A stretch of 64,000 bases of DNA. Origin: Desulfatiglans sp. Lineage in GTDB: Bacteria; Desulfobacterota; DSM-4660; Desulfatiglandales; HGW-15. The first letter of the stretch is position 1, and each line of letters opens with the position of its first letter. The notes under the pieces were generated by a model. That model did no database searches and was not told where the DNA came from. It was given only the letters and a program-made list of their open reading frames with translations. Positions 8,569 to 17,766 of this stretch are shown here, piece after piece. The stretch is from NCBI GenBank assembly GCA_012513605.1, contig JAAZBV010000034.1, forward strand, positions 1 to 64,000, read 5' to 3'. The translations under genes were made by a program, and so were the position numbers.

Positions 8569-9015
8569 ATGTTACTGGATGAGATAGATCTGGCATTGAT
8601 CAAGGAGTTGGAAAAGGATGCAAGGATTAGCAGTGACGCTTTGGCAAAGAGTCTTGATATCAGCTCCACAACAATAAGGAGAAGGACAAGGAGGTTAATT
8701 CAGGAGGATGTAATCAAGATCGTTGCCATCCCTGACCTGAAAAAACTCGGCTACTCCTTTATTGTAGGTATACAGATGGAGCTGGATCAGAAAAAGATCG
8801 AGAATGTTACCAAGGAGCTTATTAAGCATCCCAATGTAAGGAGTGTCTGGACTGTCACTGGCAGATACAATCTTACATCTATGGCGGTTTTTAAATCCAC
8901 AGAGGAGTTTTCAGAGTTTATGCGCTCGGTAGTGGGCGAACTCGATGGCCTGAAATCCGTTGAAACAAACATTTACCTTGAACTGATTGGCTCACAGTCA
9001 CAGGTGAAATCATAG
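8569..9015 (+). CDS. Lrp/AsnC family transcriptional regulator
   Basis: The 148-residue protein has the AsnC winged helix at the N-terminus (DEIDLALIKELEKDARISSD, then a recognition helix with ISSTTIRRRTRRL) and a RAM-like ligand-binding alpha/beta sandwich after residue 65. The length is typical. These regulators form octamers and sense amino acids or other small carboxylates. A G-rich Shine-Dalgarno (GGAGGTGGGGG) precedes ATG 8569. It lies between the cupin/EthD genes and the AOR gene in the same direction, so it is the natural candidate regulator of this cluster; its binding sites are not evident. Confidence 0.88.
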   Translation: MLLDEIDLALIKELEKDARISSDALAKSLDISSTTIRRRTRRLIQEDVIKIVAIPDLKKLGYSFIVGIQMELDQKKIENVTKELIKHPNVRSVWTVTGRYNLTSMAVFKSTEEFSEFMRSVVGELDGLKSVETNIYLELIGSQSQVKS

Positions 9016-9123
9016 GCCGCCTGGTGAGGGGAAGCCCTCACTAAAAGGCCATTTTGTTCTGCGTATGCTTCAATGCGACCGTCCCTTGGGATATTCACTT
9101 TTATCATCAAAATGGAGGGTAAA

Positions 9124-10968
9124 ATGTACAGGGGGGGATATACAGGCAGGATACTCAGAATCAACCTTACAGATCAATCCATAAAAACAGAACCTTTACC
9201 CGAAAATCTTGCAAGGAGCTATATAGGAGGCGCAGGTTTTGGCATTAAACTCCTTTTTGATGAGTTGAAAAAGGGAATCCTCCCTCTCTCCCCTGAAAAT
9301 AGACTCATATTCGCACCCGGACCGCTTACCGGTACCTCTGTCCCGTGCGCGAGCCGTATGGCGATTACGAGTAAATCACCCCTTACAGGTGCGGTGGGGA
9401 TCTCTCTTACTGGCGGATATTTTCCTGTGGAGCTCAAGTTTGCAGGATATGATGTCATGATCATAGAAGGCAAATCTGAAAAGCCGGTCTACATTTCTAT
9501 AAAAGATGACAGCGTAAAAATAAAGAGTGCTGAAAAGGTCTGGGGCATGAAGACCACAGATACCCAGCAGATTATAAAAAACGAACTGAATGATCAGAAT
9601 ACAAGGATAGCCTGTATAGGGCCAGCTGGTGAAAACCAGAGCAGGCTTGCATCCATTATAAATGAACTAAGGGCAGCCGGAAGAAAGGGGCTGGGCGCGG
9701 TTATGGGCTCAAAAAATCTCAAGGCAATAGCGGTAAGGGGCACTGGCTCTGTAAGTATTGCATCAAATGAAAGGCTTAAGACCGCCCGTGACTTCATGGC
9801 AAAGGAGATGAAGAACAGCCCTGTGCTCTACCCTCAGTTTGCTAAACTCGGTACACCCATGGTGGTGGATGCCTTGAGTGAACTTGGCATATTCCCGGGC
9901 AAAAACTATGGGGAGACAGGCGTCTTTGTGCCGGTTGATGAGATAGGGGTAAAGACGCAGCTCACCAGAAATATGGGGAAGGAGCACTGTTATGGTTGCC
10001 CGGTAGGGTGCAGCCAGTTAAAGCTTGCAAAGACAGGAGAGTATTCGGGTATTATGTCAGAGGGGCCTGAGTTTGAGACCATGTACTCATTTGGCAGTAC
10101 AACGGGTGTGGACAATATAGATGCCATTATCGCCGCAGACAGGATATCAGATGAACTGGGCATAGATACTATTTCTGCCGGGGTAACCATAGCCTTTGCA
10201 ATGGAGCTTTATGAAAAGGGGATAATCAATTCCTCAGATACAGGCGGGATAGAGCTCAAATTCGGAAACCACAGGGCAATGGTGGATATGCTGAGACTAA
10301 TGGCCTACAGGGAGGGTTTTGGTGATATCCTCTCTGATGGCTCAAAGGCAGCAGCAGAACGTATCGGGAAGGGGTCCGAAAGGTATGCCATGCATGTTAA
10401 GGGGCTTGAACTGCCCGGTTATGATGTTAGGGGTGCAAAGGCGCACGGGCTTAACTATGCCACCGCATACACAGGGGCAGACCATAATAGGGGCTATGCA
10501 TTTCAGGAGATATTTGGCATACCGATCCCTGAACCTGTGGACAGGTTTTCAATTAAGGGGAAGGGGGCGCTCACAAAATGGAATCAGGATGTGCGATCCG
10601 CCACCTGTGATGCCCCTACCATGTGCGCATTTCTTCTGGATATGGCTGTTCCAGCGGTTGCTACACAGAATACTGCTAACATTTTAGAGGCGGTTACCGG
10701 TTTAAATTTTACCCCGGATGAGATAGAAAAGGTTGGAGAGAGGATGAATAACCTTGCAAGGCTCTTTAATGCAAGGGAGGGTTTTGGCCGTAAGGATGAC
10801 AATCTCCCTGAAAGGATACTTACAGAACCTATAAAGGATGGCAACTCAAAGGGCAGCTTTATAAGCCGGGAAGAGCTTGATACAATGCTGGATGAGTATT
10901 ATGCAGCAAGGGGATGGGACAGGGAGGGCATGCCGACAAAGGCCAAGCTTGAGGAATTGGGGTTATGA
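9124..10968 (+). CDS. Aldehyde:ferredoxin oxidoreductase family protein (AOR)
   Basis: The 614-residue protein belongs to the tungsten-bis-pterin AOR family, which oxidises aldehydes to acids with ferredoxin, or runs other low-potential carbon reductions. It opens GGYTGRILRINLTD, the family N-terminus. The 4Fe-4S ligands are C289-x2-C292-x3-C296 and C495, spaced as in the archaeal enzyme, so the cluster site is complete. The start is ATG 9124, with GGAGGG just upstream; an in-frame ATG 17 codons earlier has no such site. There is no signal peptide, so the enzyme is cytoplasmic. The cupin/EthD/Lrp neighbours suggest it serves the same pathway. The substrate is undetermined. Confidence 0.92.
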   Translation: MYRGGYTGRILRINLTDQSIKTEPLPENLARSYIGGAGFGIKLLFDELKKGILPLSPENRLIFAPGPLTGTSVPCASRMAITSKSPLTGAVGISLTGGYFPVELKFAGYDVMIIEGKSEKPVYISIKDDSVKIKSAEKVWGMKTTDTQQIIKNELNDQNTRIACIGPAGENQSRLASIINELRAAGRKGLGAVMGSKNLKAIAVRGTGSVSIASNERLKTARDFMAKEMKNSPVLYPQFAKLGTPMVVDALSELGIFPGKNYGETGVFVPVDEIGVKTQLTRNMGKEHCYGCPVGCSQLKLAKTGEYSGIMSEGPEFETMYSFGSTTGVDNIDAIIAADRISDELGIDTISAGVTIAFAMELYEKGIINSSDTGGIELKFGNHRAMVDMLRLMAYREGFGDILSDGSKAAAERIGKGSERYAMHVKGLELPGYDVRGAKAHGLNYATAYTGADHNRGYAFQEIFGIPIPEPVDRFSIKGKGALTKWNQDVRSATCDAPTMCAFLLDMAVPAVATQNTANILEAVTGLNFTPDEIEKVGERMNNLARLFNAREGFGRKDDNLPERILTEPIKDGNSKGSFISREELDTMLDEYYAARGWDREGMPTKAKLEELGL

Positions 10969-11135
10969 AGGGTGCGGCTGAATAAATAATAATTGATTTG
11001 CACAAGGCTCAAGGCGCAGGGCACAAGGGAAAACATAATAACCCTAAATCTATGATCCTGAATTTTAAATTTGAGATTACAGATCTTCAATTTTGAATCT
11101 TCAATCTTGAATTTTCTCCCCCTGCGCCCATCTTT
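10969..11135. repeat. Convergent spacer with low-complexity repeats
   Basis: The spacer contains one GGCTCAAGGCGCAGGGCACA unit (11006-11025) and an AT-rich stretch of near repeats of the type TCTTCAATTTTGAA (11083-11114). No gene is visible. Confidence 0.5.
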
Positions 11136-11792
11136 TTATATCCCCATTTCCTGATTTATCAGCACCACCTTTATCCTCCCCTTTGGAAATGATTTTTCAG
11201 TAATCGTCCATGAGTTGCATATCCTTGCAGGGCTTTTACAGTCAGCGCATCGGGCTGACTTTACGCACGGCGTCTTCATATCAAGCCTCATGGCATTTAT
11301 GGGGGCTGCATAGTTTTTTATCCTGTACATGGCATCCTCTAAATCCGCCACTATCTTGTTTCTCCCGGCCAGTATTATCACATTCTTTGGCCCGTAGGTT
11401 ATTGCCCCAACCCTGTTACCGATCATGTCCAGGTTGATCAGGTGCCCTGCCTCTGTAATTGCATTAGTGCCTGTAATAAAAAGGTCTGTTAGCAATGCCT
11501 GCCTGCGCCTTTCAGCCACCTCTTCCTGAGTAAATCTCTTTCTGTCATATGTATCAAGTATCTCATAATCCCTGCTGTTTTTAAGGGCATCATAAATGCC
11601 CGATGCAAGGAAGGTCATGGATCCACCCCATGAGATGCTTTTAGGTTTTATATCAGGGATAATTTCCAGCTCCACAATCTCTTTTGCCTTTGCGGCGTCC
11701 TTTGCAACAAAGGCATCAAAGTTGTTTTTTATTAATGCGCTTTTTACCTCTTCAAGCCGGTTTGCCCAGTAAAATTCAGCCGGTTTTTCCAT
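11136..11792 (-). CDS. LUD-domain protein (LutC/DUF162-like)
   Basis: The 218-residue protein has the LUD fold features: an N-terminal helix with EEVKSALIKNNFDAFVAKD, a S-W-G-G-S-M-T block, DLFITGTNAITEAGHLINLD and a VGAITYGPKNVIILAGRNKI strand. It ends with a cysteine group (C-x5-C-x2-C-x6-C near residues 180-195) that could bind a metal or cluster. LUD proteins occur with lactate oxidation (LutABC) and other Fe-S flavoproteins, but the function of stand-alone members is unclear. It faces the AOR gene convergently and is preceded by AAGGAG. It may support the oxidase at 20529-23132, which lacks a LutC partner; that is inference. Confidence 0.82.
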   Translation of the reverse strand: MEKPAEFYWANRLEEVKSALIKNNFDAFVAKDAAKAKEIVELEIIPDIKPKSISWGGSMTFLASGIYDALKNSRDYEILDTYDRKRFTQEEVAERRRQALLTDLFITGTNAITEAGHLINLDMIGNRVGAITYGPKNVIILAGRNKIVADLEDAMYRIKNYAAPINAMRLDMKTPCVKSARCADCKSPARICNSWTITEKSFPKGRIKVVLINQEMGI

Positions 11793-12037
11793 TGGTTTTC
11801 TCCTTGTTAAATAGGTATTTACCCTTTAAAAATTGCTTTTGTGGACATTTATATAATATTTTGATTACAATGTTGAACAAATTTCAGTGTATGGTTGTCT
11901 ATTCACTTATACTTTTTTGGCCTTTTAACGACTTATGGGATATTATACCCGGTATTTATTATAAAACCCTGTTTTATAATATGGAGTAAACAGGGAAATG
12001 CAATAAAAGAAAACCATCAATTAAAGGAGATGATATC

Positions 12038-12646
12038 ATGAAGAATATCTACAGGCTTTTATTAACAGTATTTTGTCCGGCCCTTCTTGTATTTTCAGGT
12101 TGTGCCGCCCATACAAGAAACCTTAACCCTAAGGGTGAGGCACCTTATGATGCAAGTTATGATTTTTCAGATAAAAACAAGATCGTTGAAGGGCTTGTTG
12201 CCCCGCTGCTTGCTGCGCCGACCTTTCCGGTAGAAAAAAAGCCGATACTGATTGTTTATCCAGTGGTTAATGAGACATCTGAACATATCAGCACAGGGGG
12301 TATCACAGATGCGATCAGGATGAGGCTTATAAATTCAGGCAGGTTCAGGTTTATTGATGAGCGTCAGAGAGAGAACATACAGGAAGAGACCATGTATCAG
12401 GATCAGGGTTTTGTTGACCCTGCCATGCGTGTTCAAAAGGGGCGGCAACTGGGGGCAGATTATATCCTGAGCGGGACTCTCAGATCAATAAAGAGTAAAC
12501 AGCCCAGGCAAATGCGCCTTAATAAAAAAGAGCGAATATACTACAGCCTTGATCTTACTATGACAGACCTTAAGACCGGTGAAATCGCTTATGCGGATCA
12601 GGTAGAACTTGCTCGCGAGGCATCAAGACCCATTATAGGCTGGTAG
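12038..12646 (+). CDS. LpoB-like lipoprotein (penicillin-binding protein activator family)
   Basis: The 202-residue product has a lipoprotein signal (hydrophobic core then L-V-F-S-G-C, lipid cysteine about residue 22) and the LpoB/CsgG-like domain: PILIVYPVVNETSEHI, IRMRLINSGRFRFIDE, then GADYILSGTLRSI and YYSLDLTMTDLKTGEI. In Enterobacteria LpoB reaches from the outer membrane to activate PBP1b. Homologues elsewhere are paired with a COG3014 lipoprotein, exactly as here, 9 nt upstream of it. AAAGGAG precedes the ATG. The role in this organism is uncertain; an envelope function is likely. Confidence 0.85.
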   Translation: MKNIYRLLLTVFCPALLVFSGCAAHTRNLNPKGEAPYDASYDFSDKNKIVEGLVAPLLAAPTFPVEKKPILIVYPVVNETSEHISTGGITDAIRMRLINSGRFRFIDERQRENIQEETMYQDQGFVDPAMRVQKGRQLGADYILSGTLRSIKSKQPRQMRLNKKERIYYSLDLTMTDLKTGEIAYADQVELAREASRPIIGW

Positions 12647-12655
12647 CAAAATAAT

Positions 12656-13765
12656 ATGCGCCACAGATATATCCTGCTAATCGTCATACTCCTGTTATCA
12701 GGCTGTGCAGGCAGGCCGCTTCAGAAGGCCAGGCTGGACTTCTTTTCAGGCAACCTTGCAGCAGCGGATAAGACCCTTGGAGACTGCCTTCAGCTCCCTT
12801 CACGGAACCGATTGCTATGTTATATGGAAAAGGGGTTAATCCTTCATTACATGGGAGCATATGAGGAGAGTACAGATATACTTCTGAGGGCATCCAGGTT
12901 TGTAAAGGATCAGGATTTTGTAAGCATCAAAGATCAGTCAGCAGCAGTAATGATCAACGACCTCACTGCCACTTACAAGGGCGAATATGCTGAAAGGCTC
13001 TGGATACATACATTCCTGATGATAAATTTCCTCTTGCAGGGGAGGCATGAGAGCGCCCTTGTGGAGGCCAAGCAGGCACTTGAGGTCTTTGACGAATATC
13101 CTGACTCACTTGAAAATGACCTTTTTACAAGGGCGCTTATTGCACTGTGTTTTGAGAACATGAACCAGCCTGACAGCGCCCGTATAGAATATGAAAAGCT
13201 GGCAAGGGCTATGGCGAGGGAATCATATCGGCCTGAACCGGTTACACAGGGTAAGGGTGAGCTGGTGCTCTTTATAGCCCAGGGGCGGATACCCGCCAAG
13301 GTCTCTTCCGATGTTGTATTGCCGCCGTCTATAAGGATATCTGTACCCAGGTATGAAGAGACCTCTGCCTACCCAACTGCGGATATAAAGGTGAATGACA
13401 CTGCTATATACCCTTATACTGTAGAAACAGATATGGGTGAGGTTGCCAAGGCATCCCTTAATGACCGGGCAGCACAGTATCTTACAAGGCAGGCACTCAG
13501 GGCAGGCGCAAAGGAGGCAATCGCCCAAAAGGTAGGTAAAGAAAATGAGCTTGCTGAAGTGCTGGCCAGGGTTGTCCTTTTTCTTTTAGAGGAGGCAGAT
13601 ACCCGCTCATGGGAGACCCTGCCAGGAAGCCTTACCCTTGCCAGGGTCACGCTGGATGCGGGCATGCATGATATTACTGTCTCTTCAGGGTATTCTAACC
13701 CTATCCGGCTAAAGGATGTTGATATTCAGGCCGGGAAAAGGGTGTACAGATCTGTAAGATTTTAG
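12656..13765 (+). CDS. COG3014-type TPR lipoprotein
   Basis: This 369-residue lipoprotein (L-L-S-G-C lipobox, cysteine about residue 17) has helical repeat segments in its first half, including LCYMEKGLILHYMGAYEES and SALVEAKQALEVFDEYPD, and a beta-rich C-terminal part. The layout matches the COG3014 family, which is nearly always encoded beside an LpoB-like gene. It starts 9 nt after that gene and forms an operon with it. The pair is presumably anchored in the outer membrane, but no molecular activity is established. Confidence 0.78.
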   Translation: MRHRYILLIVILLLSGCAGRPLQKARLDFFSGNLAAADKTLGDCLQLPSRNRLLCYMEKGLILHYMGAYEESTDILLRASRFVKDQDFVSIKDQSAAVMINDLTATYKGEYAERLWIHTFLMINFLLQGRHESALVEAKQALEVFDEYPDSLENDLFTRALIALCFENMNQPDSARIEYEKLARAMARESYRPEPVTQGKGELVLFIAQGRIPAKVSSDVVLPPSIRISVPRYEETSAYPTADIKVNDTAIYPYTVETDMGEVAKASLNDRAAQYLTRQALRAGAKEAIAQKVGKENELAEVLARVVLFLLEEADTRSWETLPGSLTLARVTLDAGMHDITVSSGYSNPIRLKDVDIQAGKRVYRSVRF

Positions 13766-13771
13766 TAATTC

Positions 13772-13990
13772 ACCACAGAGGCACAGAGTTCACAGAGGGT
13801 TTTTATTATAATGTTTTTCTCACTGTGCTCTCCGTACACTTGTATGGTTGAAGTGAAAGACTAAAATTTAACCGCAAAGACGCAAAGGGCGCTAAGAAAA
13901 ATAAAAATTATTTTTATATAAAAGCTTTTCCCCGTGCTCTCCGCCTGTCCCGCCATAGCTTTAGCGAAGGCGGATGTACTCCGTGGTAAA
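13772..13990. repeat. Degenerate 'gagcacggag'-type intergenic repeats
   Basis: The spacer carries several copies of a repeat style also seen at 16199-16300 and 18350-18385: CACCACAGAGGCACAGAG, CCGCAAAGACGCAAAGGGCG and the reverse CCCCGTGCTCTCCG. It also carries a copy of the 21-nt repeat at 13950-13970. A strong hairpin could form between the forward and reverse units. No coding sequence is visible. Confidence 0.6.
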
Positions 13991-14048
13991 AATGTATTAT
14001 GTTATACTTTCTCAATGCCTTTAAGATACACAATCGATTGGAGAAAAC

Positions 14049-14747
14049 ATGGCATATCAAAATGATCTATCTGAAACAGGCAGCAATAAAAAGCGGCCAA
14101 ATCCTCTGTTAATTGCCCTTATTATTTTTGGTGTTGTCATTGTAACCGCAATCGTTACTGTATGGCTGACCATGATGTTCCTCTTTCCAAAGGAGTTCAG
14201 GCCTGTAAAGCTGAGCGAGCGTGAAAAAATAACCCTTGAGCAAAAGATATCCAGACTTGACACAACAGGGATATCTGACAGAGTTGGTAGAGAAAATAAA
14301 AAAACCAAACCTGAAAAACCGGTAAAACCGGAGAAATACAGCGAAGAAGGGGCAGCAAGGGAGATAAGGTTTACCGAGCGAGAGATAAATGGCCTTATAG
14401 CCAATAACACTGACCTTGCCTCAAGGCTTGCAATAGAATTGTCTGATGACCTTGCCAGCGCAAAGCTCCTGATCCCAATGGAGCCGGATTTTCCGATCGT
14501 TGGCGGTAAAACCCTGAAAATAACAGCAGGTCTTGAACTTAAATATGTAAATGGTAAACCTGTTATTGCCTTAAGAGGCGTAAGCCTCATGGGTGTGCCA
14601 ATGCCAAATGCCTGGCTTGGAAATTTAAAGAATGTTGACCTGGTAAAGGAGTTTGGTAGTGAGGCTGGTTTCTGGAAGTTCTTTTCAGAAGGTATAGAGT
14701 ATATACGTGTTAAAGATGGGAAGATTACAGTAAGGCTCAGAGAATAA
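14049..14747 (+). CDS. Membrane-anchored protein of unknown function
   Basis: The 232-residue product has one N-terminal membrane segment (about residues 20-43, LLIALIIFGVVIVTAI) and a periplasmic part. A lysine/proline-rich linker (about residues 80-100) leads to a domain with REIRFTEREINGLIANN and PVIALRGVSLMGVPMP. I recognise this as a conserved hypothetical protein of Desulfobacterota-like bacteria but cannot assign a function. GGAG precedes ATG 14049. It ends just before a strong hairpin shared with the convergent PEP-CTERM gene. Confidence 0.65.
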   Translation: MAYQNDLSETGSNKKRPNPLLIALIIFGVVIVTAIVTVWLTMMFLFPKEFRPVKLSEREKITLEQKISRLDTTGISDRVGRENKKTKPEKPVKPEKYSEEGAAREIRFTEREINGLIANNTDLASRLAIELSDDLASAKLLIPMEPDFPIVGGKTLKITAGLELKYVNGKPVIALRGVSLMGVPMPNAWLGNLKNVDLVKEFGSEAGFWKFFSEGIEYIRVKDGKITVRLRE

Positions 14748-14771
14748 AAGAGCGGTCCTTCAGGAAAAAGA

Positions 14772-14804
14772 AATGGGGAAGAGGTTATTCACCTCTTCCC
14801 CATT
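14772..14804. terminator. Bidirectional terminator hairpin
   Basis: Perfect 14-bp inverted repeat, AATGGGGAAGAGGT paired with ACCTCTTCCCCATT, with loop TATTC. It lies between the convergent genes ending at 14747 (+) and 14831 (-). The A-rich run before and AT-rich sequence after allow it to terminate both ways. Confidence 0.8.
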
Positions 14805-14830
14805 AATCATGAATGGGTTAACCATTAACC

Positions 14831-15505
14831 CTATTTGAGGAGTTTTTTACGTCCAAAACCCGCAAGACCTATTAAGCCTGCGCCAAGAAGAAGCATTGTA
14901 GCGGGTTCGGGAACTGGGGCTGGCATCCTTACCAGGTAGTTCTGTCCGCCTTGTCCTTCATCAAGCCCGATAAATGTATCGCCATATAGCAACCCTGGAC
15001 TTACAGCAAGCCACCAGTTATTTGTGTCCATATAATTGATACTATTACTTAGTATGCCATTTACAGTTGTTGGAAGATAAGCTGACTGGAAAAAACCGCT
15101 AGATAAATTGGTATCATTAAAATCAAATATAGTTTCCCATATTGCTACCTGGGCAGCGGCTTTATTAGTTAAATAATTCATTTCTGCGATTTTGGCGGCA
15201 GCCTGATATTTTGCTCTAATACTCTCATCAATTACATCAAGGGTAATCAAAGTATATGGACTTGAGCCAAGTATCCCAGGCGCATTTTCAACACAGAAAA
15301 CCTCGTTGCTGAGCAGAAGGCCTAATCCACCATCAGATAATTCATAATCAAGATAATAGTCTCCAGAACTCGTATCAAAAGTTGCATTTCCAGTAGGTGA
15401 TTTAGCTACTAAGTTCAAATTAACACCAGAAATAATATCTGCAATAGCAGAAACAGGAACAAGTAAAAACATTAACATTACTAACAACAGTTTAATCCTT
15501 TTCAT
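14831..15505 (-). CDS. PEP-CTERM sorting domain protein
   Basis: This 224-residue secreted protein has a signal peptide (MKRIKLLLVMLMFLLVPVSA) and a C-terminal PEP-CTERM tag: V-P-E-P-A-T, a hydrophobic span LLLGAGLIGLAGFG and basic R-K-K-L-L-K. In the PEP-CTERM/exosortase system such tags are cleaved by EpsH/XrtA-type exosortases during export to the surface. I place the start at ATG 15505, where GGGAG precedes a proper signal peptide; the frame extends 36 codons further upstream without support. The central domain (about residues 25-190) is beta-rich and unrecognised. No exosortase gene lies in this window. Confidence 0.85.
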   Translation of the reverse strand: MKRIKLLLVMLMFLLVPVSAIADIISGVNLNLVAKSPTGNATFDTSSGDYYLDYELSDGGLGLLLSNEVFCVENAPGILGSSPYTLITLDVIDESIRAKYQAAAKIAEMNYLTNKAAAQVAIWETIFDFNDTNLSSGFFQSAYLPTTVNGILSNSINYMDTNNWWLAVSPGLLYGDTFIGLDEGQGGQNYLVRMPAPVPEPATMLLLGAGLIGLAGFGRKKLLK

Positions 15506-15894
15506 AGTTTTTCTCCCTCGCTTACTCCAATTTATATTCAAAATAAAAATATTTTTTGATTTCTTGTTTACAGATATAGCAACTGCCATGCCAATATGGA
15601 AAATATTCGTCAATTATAAAAAGTCTAGAAAATAGCTATGAATACAGCATGTTACAGGCAGCAGATTTTAGGGTGGGAAATAAAATAGAAATAAAACCTA
15701 AAAGTGTGTAAAAGTTTGCCAAAAATTAGTGTAAAGTAATTCCTAACATTGGAAATAAAATATATAGAATAAAGGAGGGCTGAAGGCTCAAAGTTGGAAG
15801 GGGGAAGAAAGAGGCTGAAGTCTGAGGGTCAAAGTTCTTTTGTATTTCTTGCCAAAGAGGCTATTATATCCGGACTTCTGTAAATAGTTTATAT

Positions 15895-15959
15895 GACGCC
15901 CCTTTGGAGCTTTGTTTTTTGTTATCGGTTTTTCTATTAATATGCCACCCCTTTGGGGT
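15895..15959 (-). repeat. 65-bp dispersed element, copy 1
   Basis: On the minus strand it reads a GGTGGCATATTAATAG box, a variable spacer of about 22 nt, then a short GC hairpin (GCTCCAAAGGGGCG). The same order occurs in two other copies at 16492-16557 and 26617-26681. Box order and total length are conserved while the spacer is not. Confidence 0.65.
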
Positions 15960-16491
15960 TAAAAACAATTTTCTACCTGAATTTTGTACCGGGTTTCGTA
16001 GTGCGGTAAAGAAAGCTCGTGTTTAAAGCTAAATTGGAATGATTTTACTCCGCAAGTCAATCAGCTATATGGAGAGAATTAAAATTATGAAAAGCCTTTT
16101 GATTTTATTGCAGAGACGGGTTCTATCCGCCGCCGCAGTATGGATATGGCGCATTGTCGTCAAGCTAAGGCGAAAAGCAAAATCCTAAAGCAATATCTCA
16201 CGCAGAGGTGCAAAGAACACTAAGAAAATCAAATGCTTTTTAACATAATATTTTTTTTCTTAACTTTGTGAGCTTTGTGACTTTGTGTGAGAAATGATTT
16301 TTCGTCTTGAATTATGAATAGATGTTTTTCTCATGGATCTTTATCTTATATCCCCTACCAAGTAATATGTTTTCGGTACGATATTTTTGCTAACTTGTCG
16401 CCAATGGGCTATGGCGGGACAATAACCCGTCTCTACATAATAGATACCTGGTGTGAAACCCAGGCTTTAATCTCTATGGGCAAACAATAAA

Positions 16492-16557
16492 AGCGCCATA
16501 GGTGCGGTATATTAATAGAACTATATGTTTGCCATTATTATCAGCCCCATCGGGGCG
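16492..16557 (+). repeat. 65-bp dispersed element, copy 2
   Basis: It begins AGCGCCATAGGTGCGG, continues with ATATTAATAG, a spacer, then the hairpin GCCCCATCGGGGCG. The first 27 bases differ from copy 3 (26617-26643) at a single position. Confidence 0.7.
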
Positions 16558-16845
16558 AAATATTAATCACATTTATACTGCCCTCCTGTGATGCTGTGAA
16601 TATCTCGGTGCTGTTTAACCCTTATCTTTGCTCACAAATTCTTATGAGAAGCCAAACAAGAAGCATTTCTGCATCTCAAAACCTTAAAAATCCTTCCTTT
16701 TTGAGGTTTTGAAGTGTTTGAGTTGATTTTTACATATTGTTGGCATATCTTCACCATGTTTTAAGAACATTACAACGTTTCCGGTCACACAGGCATTAAA
16801 ATGCCTTGATGATATCTTATCAACTTATAATAAAGAGGGGGGATT

Positions 16846-17760
16846 ATGAAACGTCTTAGTATTTATTTTATTTTAATGCTTTTTGTTGTGTCCATTATTA
16901 TGGCTGGCAGCGCTACAGCACAGGATTCAAAGGTAGAGGTAAAGGCATGCTGCAATCGTGCAATGCTTCAGGCAGCAGTTGACAGCTATCTGGCTACCCA
17001 GTCGTCCGGGGATATCACAAAGATGGCGCTGGCGACCAGTGTTAAGTATATGGAAAACATGGAGCCCATTGCAAAGGAAAAGGGTTTATGGCATACCGCC
17101 CTTCCCATTGCATTCAGCCGCAGCTATCTTGACCCGGATATCTGCAAGTCATTTACCGAGGTAATTGTTACTGAAGGCGGCCACCCATATGTAATAGGGA
17201 CAAGGCTCACTGTTGAATATGGGAAGATATCAGAGATCGATTCACTTGTGACAGACAAGGATGACTGGCTTTTCGATGCAGAAAAATACCTGAAATATTC
17301 CAAAATAGAAGACTGGAGCGTACTGCCCCCGGAAAAACGCAGCAGCAGGAGTTTTTTGATACAGGCGGGCAATTCATATCTGGATATCTTTTTTGACAAG
17401 AGTGTTATTGTGCCCTGGGGCAAACCATGCGCCAGACTTGAGGGCGGGGCATACACCCTTGAACCCTTTCCGGGCATGCCTGCACCAAAAGAGGAGCCGG
17501 GCTGCGATATAGGTATACCTGACAATGTGCCTATTGTCGGAAGGAGCTATCTTGTGGATGAGGAGCTTGGGGTGGTTAACATCTTTTGCCGTTTCGGGGA
17601 TGCTCTCACAGGCATGCCTGATTCCCACACCTTCAGGCTTGTGGATGGCAAGATGCGGTATGTGCATACCCTGAGCGTTTCACCTCCCGGAGGTATGCAG
17701 ATGCCAATGCCTAAAAGCATACCTTTGAATAATGACAAGCCAAAGGTGGAAGGGAAATAA
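16846..17760 (+). CDS. Secreted protein of unknown function (NTF2/DUF8021-like)
   Basis: The 304-residue protein has a signal peptide (core about residues 5-22, ending S-A-T-A-Q-D). The mature part starts with an LQAAVDSYLATQSSGDITKMAL helix, as in SnoaL/NTF2-like folds, and includes FTEVIVTEGGHPYVIGTRLTV. A second segment with PIVGRSYLVDEELGVVNIFCRFG resembles the second half of proteins annotated DUF8021. A conserved D-x-x-C pair may form a disulfide. GGGGGG precedes the ATG. It has no operon partner. The large hairpin at 17767-17812 follows at once. Confidence 0.6.
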   Translation: MKRLSIYFILMLFVVSIIMAGSATAQDSKVEVKACCNRAMLQAAVDSYLATQSSGDITKMALATSVKYMENMEPIAKEKGLWHTALPIAFSRSYLDPDICKSFTEVIVTEGGHPYVIGTRLTVEYGKISEIDSLVTDKDDWLFDAEKYLKYSKIEDWSVLPPEKRSSRSFLIQAGNSYLDIFFDKSVIVPWGKPCARLEGGAYTLEPFPGMPAPKEEPGCDIGIPDNVPIVGRSYLVDEELGVVNIFCRFGDALTGMPDSHTFRLVDGKMRYVHTLSVSPPGGMQMPMPKSIPLNNDKPKVEGK

Positions 17761-17766
17761 TAAGAC

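Larger units (their letters stand above)
15506..16845. other. 1.3-kb gene-free, repeat-rich spacer
   Basis: I see no credible gene. The stretch holds two copies of a 65-bp dispersed element (15895-15959 and 16492-16557), an AACCCGTCTCTAC half-palindrome at 16425-16437, a CACGCAGAGGTGCAAAGAAC repeat unit near 16199, and low-complexity GGCTCAAAG-type sequence at 15780-15835. It looks like a sink for small repeats. Confidence 0.6.
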
